DNA of 58,971 nucleotides, from NCBI GenBank assembly GCA_001969505.1, contig LSSK01000130.1:1-58971 (forward strand), written 5' to 3'. The DNA comes from Zancudomyces culisetae. Its lineage: Eukaryota; Kickxellomycota; Harpellomycetes; Harpellales; Legeriomycetaceae. Shown here piece after piece: positions 53,909 to 58,971 of the stretch; position 1 is the stretch's first letter, and every line of letters begins with the position of its first letter. The position numbers and the translations under genes are program-made. The notes under the pieces are model-generated. The model made no database searches. It had not been told where the DNA came from and was given only the letters and a program-made list of their open reading frames with translations.

Positions 53909-56437
53909 TCAATCTGTGACAGATACAAAAAACGTGTTTCCATACCCACAGCCAGAATTATAAATGGGAAACCCGACAGAAGATATGCTGAAGGTTTCGG
54001 GAGGCCATTTGTCAACCAGATTAGCGTCGGTTTCTGAAGCTGTAATCAAGTTGTTGCTAGTCATCAAGTTGTAGCTGTCAATGGGTCCACAATTTCCATG
54101 TTCGTTCCAGCCCCAGCAAAATGCAGATAGTGTTCCGGGTGTGGACAAAGCACAATGATTTGATCCACAAACCAAAGATACGTCTTGAAGTGACACAGTA
54201 TTATGTGTGTGATGCTTGCTGTCCGATGGAATTGTGTCATTTTCTGTGCCGGTAGGTTGTGAAATGATGGATTCAGCAGGTACATTAAAAAATGGGACGG
54301 ATAATGTTGAGGTTGACTTTTTGTTGGAAGAGCCTTCCATTTCCCCATCAAAAGTAGGGTATTCTTTGTTTGAAAGAGCTCTCGACCCATTATTATCACC
54401 AGCCAGGCTATGCTGAGGTACGCCCAGATAATACAAGTACAAATTATGATGAGGTTTCCCGAAACTATTATTTTGGTGATTAAAACCAGTGCTTTTGCCG
54501 ATATTGTTTGTGTCAGTACTGGGTTTTATATCTGCAAGTACGTCGTCGTCACCTTTATTGTTATTGCTATTATAGGCACATGTGTATATTATTTCAGAAT
54601 AATCTAGACATGAAAAATCGTCTAGCTTGTCTAGGTTGATGGGGATTACTGGCCTTGAGCCGTAAATAAACAGGTTTTCCCAACAGGAAACAACTTTCGG
54701 AATATCAATTACAAAGTTCTTTGTGTGAATATTTTTGTGAAGAAGACTTGCGAAATGTTCACTAGAGAGATTCTCATCAATGTTGTTAGCATTTACCAAT
54801 ATATCAGAGGCAAAAGAAAATGTATGCTTACAAACAGCACCAGTATTATTCAGTTTATTCCTATCTCTAATGTTTCCGTGACCGTTACCTGTCTTGAATT
54901 TTCCCAAGATATCAACAGTAAAAATCAAAGGATATCTATGCGGGTGCAGTACAGAAGTGGAGTGGGGAGATTGACATGATTCAGTAAAGTTTTGGTTAAG
55001 TTCTGAGGTACCATAAACACCAGGATCTAGATTGATACTGCTACCGTCACTAGCCTGGTTATGGTTTTGATGTCGAGGCATGAGGATCGATAGTATTGAG
55101 ATGTAATTTCTTCCACAAGCGATATCAATAGGTGTTTTCGAATAATCTTGTGTATTTGTGCTAGAATTCATTCTTATATTGGCTACCGTCTCGCTAGAGA
55201 TACCATGACAGCTGGAAGCATATATTAACTGTGGAGTCCTGACCAGCTTTTTATCTACACCTTTAAACGCATTAAAGCCCTTATCTTTAGGTCTATTGAA
55301 AGGCAAAGCTGTATTACGGACTAACAAAGGGTTGTAGGTAGGGTTGAAACTGAAACTGGGATCGGAAAACCAACGATCAAGCATACTGTGGTTATTGTAT
55401 CCCCAGCCATACACCTTTCCACACTCAGATAAAGCCATACTGTGTCTTAGCCCAGCAGAAATTTTGGTAATTTTAATAACATCCTCTTTTTGGCCGCCAA
55501 TTGCAGAGATGTGTTGGTTCTGGTCATAGCTAGTCAGCTTATTGGCATTGTCGGTGCAAGAACTATCCAAATGAGCAGAGGTATTTACAGAGAGGGCGAA
55601 ACTCACTTTTGTCCACGCTTGAACAAAATTAGTATTATTTTTGGTTCCTGTATTGCCTCTTCCGCTGTTATTACTGCTGCCGAGAATTTTCGGGACTACA
55701 TTGCCAGATTCGGGTAATACCCCACATTGGCCGTATTTGTTGTTTCCTAGCGAGTATACGCTGCCATCAACAGTGAGCAGGAGGGAATGGTTCCAGCCAG
55801 CAGCAATCTGTTTTATCTTTACAATGCTTTGGTGGATGCAGCAGGTGCTTTTTGGAACAAAACAATCAGGGGGATTACCGCTGCTGGCATCGCCTAAGCA
55901 AAAAGTAGAAGAACAGGTAGAGCGAGGCAAAGGTACCTCACAAAACGCATAAAATCCTGTAGTGTGGTCGATTTGGGGATCAGTTTTGTTAGAATTACTA
56001 TCTTCATGAGCTGTTATTCCCAACTCAAAATCGGAATTGTTTCCACAACCATAAAGTATTCCCAACCCCACCCAGTATAAAAATGTGTGGTTTCCACCAC
56101 CGACAATAATTGGTGGACAGGAATTAGCTATTTCAAGCATACATTTAGGCACCTGCACCTTGAATTGAACTTTTGCAGATTGATCAGCGTCGAGTTCGTG
56201 TTGCCTTGTCTCAGAACCGGAGGAATTGTCAAGGTTGGAGGTAGACGAATCAGCAAAAGTAGATGTATAGTCACTAACACAACCGGATTGCTGTGTTTGA
56301 TTGGAATGTTTGCTGCAGGAGAAATGACAATGTGCTGGGTGTTGTTGATCAATAGTAGTGCCAATTCCCAGCTGGCCACCAGAATTTGAGCCTATGGAAT
56401 AAACGCACCATTTAGTATCTATATATTCGCAATTCAT
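53909..56437 (-). CDS. RCC1-repeat (beta-propeller) protein
   Basis: An 842-residue, single-exon gene. Several RCC1 repeats are visible: VYSIGSNSGGQLGIGT (12-27), ILYGCGNNSDFELGI, IKQIAAGWNHSLLLTVDGSV then YSLGNNKYGQCG, ITKISAGLRHSMALSECGKV then YGWGYNNHSML, and near the C-terminus SLVCGSNHCALSTPGTLSAF then CWGWNEHGNCG. Together they would form a seven-bladed propeller. Long Asn/Ser-rich inserts separate the blades, so the protein is about twice the size of a bare propeller. The two best-known fungal RCC1-type proteins are the Ran exchange factor (Prp20/Pim1) and Ats1. The diagnostic RCC1 core is too diluted here to choose, and the Asn-rich inserts make Ran exchange less likely. Next to it is the RanGAP gene, which is probably coincidence. 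Confidence 0.75.
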   Translation of the reverse strand: MNCEYIDTKWCVYSIGSNSGGQLGIGTTIDQQHPAHCHFSCSKHSNQTQQSGCVSDYTSTFADSSTSNLDNSSGSETRQHELDADQSAKVQFKVQVPKCMLEIANSCPPIIVGGGNHTFLYWVGLGILYGCGNNSDFELGITAHEDSNSNKTDPQIDHTTGFYAFCEVPLPRSTCSSTFCLGDASSGNPPDCFVPKSTCCIHQSIVKIKQIAAGWNHSLLLTVDGSVYSLGNNKYGQCGVLPESGNVVPKILGSSNNSGRGNTGTKNNTNFVQAWTKVSFALSVNTSAHLDSSCTDNANKLTSYDQNQHISAIGGQKEDVIKITKISAGLRHSMALSECGKVYGWGYNNHSMLDRWFSDPSFSFNPTYNPLLVRNTALPFNRPKDKGFNAFKGVDKKLVRTPQLIYASSCHGISSETVANIRMNSSTNTQDYSKTPIDIACGRNYISILSILMPRHQNHNQASDGSSINLDPGVYGTSELNQNFTESCQSPHSTSVLHPHRYPLIFTVDILGKFKTGNGHGNIRDRNKLNNTGAVCKHTFSFASDILVNANNIDENLSSEHFASLLHKNIHTKNFVIDIPKVVSCWENLFIYGSRPVIPINLDKLDDFSCLDYSEIIYTCAYNSNNNKGDDDVLADIKPSTDTNNIGKSTGFNHQNNSFGKPHHNLYLYYLGVPQHSLAGDNNGSRALSNKEYPTFDGEMEGSSNKKSTSTLSVPFFNVPAESIISQPTGTENDTIPSDSKHHTHNTVSLQDVSLVCGSNHCALSTPGTLSAFCWGWNEHGNCGPIDSYNLMTSNNLITASETDANLVDKWPPETFSISSVGFPIYNSGCGYGNTFFVSVTD

Positions 56438-56865
56438 GGGTACAACAGGCTACATTGCTTTACAAAAAACTAGCCCTCTAAAATCGTTTTTGTTTGTGTT
56501 AATGAAAGGGGATTATATTCAGATAATTATTAATAATGATATGAATACACTTTGGAGCTAAAGCGGTATCGCAACTATTTTTTTTGTTTGCTATTTATTT
56601 TCGACATTAAATTTTGTGTTTAGAATATTTGTTCACTAAATAAAACGGTTTGGTGGGAATTAATATTAATTCAAACATAAACAAAAAAAGCATCAATAAT
56701 AGCGCAATTAAAAAAAAATTTTTTTTTAATGGTGGTTTATTTATTATTTCTTTTTGTTTTAGAAAGTAATATTGAGTAATAATAGTTCTGAAATCCAAAG
56801 TGTTGTTTTGTAGTTTAAAGTTTTCAATAAAGGAAATTTACATTGGAAGGAGTAAACCGACGAAA
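56438..56865. promoter_or_regulatory. Shared intergenic region of divergent RCC1-repeat and RanGAP genes
   Basis: This 428-base, very AT-rich region lies between two gene starts, with an A/T-run palindrome (A9-T9 near 56710-56728). It must hold both promoters. No specific factor site was recognised. Confidence 0.4.
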
Positions 56866-58020
56866 ATGAATCCAGAAAAGATACTTTCTATAATACACAA
56901 GAAGCAGAGATATGACACTGCTCAAGATGTGGCAGAAATAGTCGGTGAGCTGGAGAAACGCAAACATGAGATTGAGATGATTGAGTTTAGTGGCAACACG
57001 CTTGGGACTGAGGCAGCCGCAGAGCTTGCAAAGTATATTAGACAACTCAAAAAATTAAGGGTTGCAAAGCTGGGTGATATTTTTACCACAAGATCCCGAG
57101 AGGAGGTGCGAAAATCCGTAAAGGAGATGTGTGACGCGCTGATAGAAGTGGAGGAGCTGGAAGAGTTGGACTTGTCTGACAACGCCTTTGGTCCAGTTGG
57201 AGCTGAATCTATGTATGATTTGATAGTAAAGTCTAAGAATCTAAAGGTGCTGTACATCAACAACAACGGACTGGGAATAGATGGGGGCAAGACAATAGCA
57301 CGTGCAATTATGGAGCGCAGCAAAAGCTACGTATCAGAGGAAGGTAGCAATAATACTGTCTCTAAACTTGAAAAGCTGTGGATGGGAAGAAACCGGTTGG
57401 AGAATGGCAGTAGCAAAGAGCTTGGGGAAATGTTTGCAAAGAGCAATGGGTTCAAGGTGGTCAAGATTGCACAGAACGGGATTCGTAGCGAGGGGATAGA
57501 GAATATTATGGAAGGGTTGAAGGCTAATAAGAATCTAGAGGAGCTGGATTTGCAGGACAACACATTAAGTTTGAAAGGCAGTGAGGCGTTGGCAACAGGG
57601 TTGAAGGAGTGGGCAAACTTGGTAAGCCTCAATGTTGGTGATTGTCTTTTAGGCAAGAACGGAGGAAAGCTGGTGATAAATGAGCTTGAAAAATGCAAAC
57701 AGCTGGAACTAGTTAATCTGCAATACAATGAAATCGAGGAAAAGCAAATTGAGCAGTTGGTGGAAATTGTAGGCAAACTAGAAAGACTAAGGAAGCTGGA
57801 GCTGAATGGAAACCGGTTTTGTGAAGACAGTTCTGTGGTTGCCAAGCTGATGGAAAAACTTGGATCGGATGACGTCTTGGGGTCACTGTCCGATATGGAG
57901 GAGCTTACTGATGAGGAGGAGGAAGAGGAGGAGGAGGTTAGTGAAGTAGAGACTGAGGAGGAAAAGGAAGAAGAGTTAGAATTAGAAAAGGAGATTGAAA
58001 GAATTAAAATTAAAGAATGA
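56866..58020 (+). CDS. RNA1: Ran GTPase-activating protein (RanGAP)
   Basis: A 384-residue, single-exon gene. RanGAP stimulates GTP hydrolysis by Ran in the cytoplasm and so sets the direction of nuclear transport. Leucine-rich repeats run from about residue 25 to 335. Family marks are IEFSGNTLGTEAAAELAKYI, AKLGDIFTTRSREEVRKSV (the loop with the catalytic Arg region), LDLSDNAFGPVGAESMYDLI, LYINNNGLGIDGGKTIARAI, MGRNRLENGSSKELGEMF, IAQNGIRSEGIENIMEGL, LDLQDNTLSLKGSEALATGL and LELNGNRFCEDSSVV. The C-terminal tail is strongly acidic (MEELTDEEEEEEEE), as in S. pombe Rna1, which has a similar length (386). There is no SUMO-binding extension, so it should be soluble. The start at 56866 (AAAATGAAT) gives the standard N-terminus. 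An in-frame upstream extension to 56800 would need a TTG start. Confidence 0.95.
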   Translation: MNPEKILSIIHKKQRYDTAQDVAEIVGELEKRKHEIEMIEFSGNTLGTEAAAELAKYIRQLKKLRVAKLGDIFTTRSREEVRKSVKEMCDALIEVEELEELDLSDNAFGPVGAESMYDLIVKSKNLKVLYINNNGLGIDGGKTIARAIMERSKSYVSEEGSNNTVSKLEKLWMGRNRLENGSSKELGEMFAKSNGFKVVKIAQNGIRSEGIENIMEGLKANKNLEELDLQDNTLSLKGSEALATGLKEWANLVSLNVGDCLLGKNGGKLVINELEKCKQLELVNLQYNEIEEKQIEQLVEIVGKLERLRKLELNGNRFCEDSSVVAKLMEKLGSDDVLGSLSDMEELTDEEEEEEEEVSEVETEEEKEEELELEKEIERIKIKE

Positions 58021-58072
58021 AGACAATAGTAAATAAGTAAATAAAATAATAAACCAGGTAGTAAAAAAAAAA

Positions 58073-58971
58073 TTAGATAATTTTAGAAATAATATCGTAG
58101 GCCTTTTTATAGACATCTAGCATTGCGGCACATTTTTCGCGTTCGTTCAATAAAGTAGGGTTTTCTTTCATTAGTTCATCAGCCAGAGACTTGTCGTAAA
58201 GCTCTTGGACCAGTCTGTTCTGCAAGCTGCTAACAGTTTCGTTAACCAGTAGATGCATGATGGCCTTGGGAACCAAATCCATCACAGACTTTCGAACAAT
58301 TTTGAAGTAGCTGGAAATCAGTAGGCGAATCAAGGTGATTTCCATTTCGTCGCGTTCCTCAAGGGACAAATGCTCAGATATGTCTAGCTCGTTCATATTA
58401 ATACTCATGTTGTTGGCACTGTTGGCATTTTCGGCAGGAGATGTGAATGTTGCCATTACTCTGCTAGAAATGGGCAACTCTCTGGAATTCCGTGGGTTGT
58501 AGCCAGCGTAGCCACCGTAATTGTAAAGATTGCTCGATGGATATCCAGGCGAATCTTCATAGCTGTATTCGTCATCTCTAGAGCGGTCGAAGAATCGGGC
58601 GGACTGCTCGTGGTCGGGGATTCCAGTCGTCTTTGAGGCTGAAGTTATTGGGCCAAGCATGTTGTTGGTGACTTTTGACGGGTTGATTTTTTTGTTGGCA
58701 GGAAGGATATTATTTGCGGGAGACGAAAGTGCATGCGAAGCACCAGAAGCGGTGTTATGGGCTGATGGACCTCCAAAGAATGATTTGAAGAAACGGTCAT
58801 TGTAGCCGTTCTCTGCAACCGAGTTCCGCTTTGAGGCTGGTTGGATACGCGCGGCTCGCTGGCGTCCCTCTTGAACATTGCCGTCGTTGTTTTTGGAACG
58901 ACCAATGCTATCGCTATCGCTATTTTCTTCTTCATCACCGTCGCCATCGCCATCGCCATCGCCATCACCGT
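58073..58971 (-). CDS. DNM1: Dynamin-related GTPase, C-terminal part (Dnm1 type), cut by window edge
   Basis: The frame is open from the window end (58971) to the stop at 58073, about 298 residues. Only the variable insert and the GTPase effector domain are present. The GTPase and middle domains lie beyond the window. The insert holds a Gly-Asp repeat, DEEENSDSDSIGRSKNNDG, a conserved FFKSFFGG motif and about 100 disordered residues. The effector domain runs from about 58360 to the stop: MEITLIRLLISSYFKIVRKS, VMDLVPKAIMHLLVNETVSS, LQNRLVQELYDKSLADELMK, then NEREKCAAMLDVYKKAYDII. PKAIMHLLVN and NEREKC resemble Dnm1/Drp1 more than Vps1. Dnm1 forms rings that divide mitochondria and peroxisomes. 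Vps1 remains a weaker alternative because the key N-terminal domains are missing. Confidence 0.82.
   Translation of the reverse strand, partial: GDGDGDGDGDGDEEENSDSDSIGRSKNNDGNVQEGRQRAARIQPASKRNSVAENGYNDRFFKSFFGGPSAHNTASGASHALSSPANNILPANKKINPSKVTNNMLGPITSASKTTGIPDHEQSARFFDRSRDDEYSYEDSPGYPSSNLYNYGGYAGYNPRNSRELPISSRVMATFTSPAENANSANNMSINMNELDISEHLSLEERDEMEITLIRLLISSYFKIVRKSVMDLVPKAIMHLLVNETVSSLQNRLVQELYDKSLADELMKENPTLLNEREKCAAMLDVYKKAYDIISKII
58924..58970. repeat. CCATCG hexamer repeat encoding Gly-Asp
   Basis: A (CGCCATC)/(GCCATC)-type hexamer array with about seven copies encodes a Gly-Asp run in the variable insert of the dynamin-related protein. The window ends inside it. Confidence 0.8.

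Noticed and set aside
57327-57845. 172-codon minus-strand frame rich in Ser/Phe
   Set aside because: It is antisense to the leucine-rich repeats of RanGAP.
53909-58020. RCC1-repeat gene next to RanGAP as a Ran-cycle pair
   Set aside because: The propeller blades are diluted by long Asn/Ser inserts and do not specifically match the Ran exchange factor, so a functional pairing is not supported.

Overview
The window reads as a gene-rich, AT-rich nuclear region of an early-diverging (zygomycete-grade) fungus. Three things point to a fungus: a GPI-anchored chitin/glucan transglycosylase of the Utr2/Crh type, a URC4 uracil-catabolism gene, and compact genes with short GT-AG introns (about 35-300 nt) that often carry a TACTAA- or CTAAC-like branch site. 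A subunit of the Integrator complex (INTS4) and a KCTD-type BTB protein fit an early-diverging lineage better than yeasts or moulds. A Harpellales/Kickxellomycotina-type genome would fit, but that is only a guess. I saw no tRNA or rRNA gene, transposon, CRISPR array or viral insertion.

Layout: 1-7818 (-) is the 5' part of IML1 (GATOR1), cut by the window edge. 8318-11190 (-) is a many-exon PTM1/TMEM87-like Golgi membrane protein, and 11670-13292 (-) is an eight-exon VIP36/ERGIC-53-type lectin. After a 3 kb gap come the wall transglycosylase (16256-17458, +), a long-chain acyl-CoA synthetase (17706-19874, -), a membrane-anchored rhodanese (21710-22156, +), URC4 (22570-24300, -), a CoA-type Nudix hydrolase (24906-25694, +), an unassigned, probably mitochondrial protein (25964-27452, -) and RIX1 (28236-30620, -). 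INTS4 (31260-35742, +) is interrupted by a 773-base assembly gap. PRP40 (36178-38667, +) has a start codon standing alone as an exon. Then come a TCP11/SOK1 protein (39898-41796, -), a KCTD-like BTB protein (43733-44620, +) and a rhodanese-PTP pseudophosphatase (45359-48649, +). A poorly resolved 3.3 kb stretch follows, then an AVT-type amino-acid transporter (51952-53622, +), an RCC1-repeat protein (53909-56437, -), RanGAP/RNA1 (56866-58020, +) and the 3' end of a dynamin-related GTPase (58073-58971, -).

The genes are mostly unrelated housekeeping functions: nutrient signalling, secretory-pathway membrane proteins, lipid activation, ribosome assembly, RNA processing, nuclear transport and organelle division. 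There is no operon-like logic. The most notable items are the Integrator subunit, a phosphatase-like protein that has lost its catalytic Cys and Arg, a very large insert in IML1, and repeated use of tiny 5' exons (3, 25 and 28 nt). Exon joins were worked out by eye from splice signals and reading-frame continuity. Those whose phase closes exactly (lectin, URC4, PRP40, AVT) are solid. The PTM1-like gene is only approximate.
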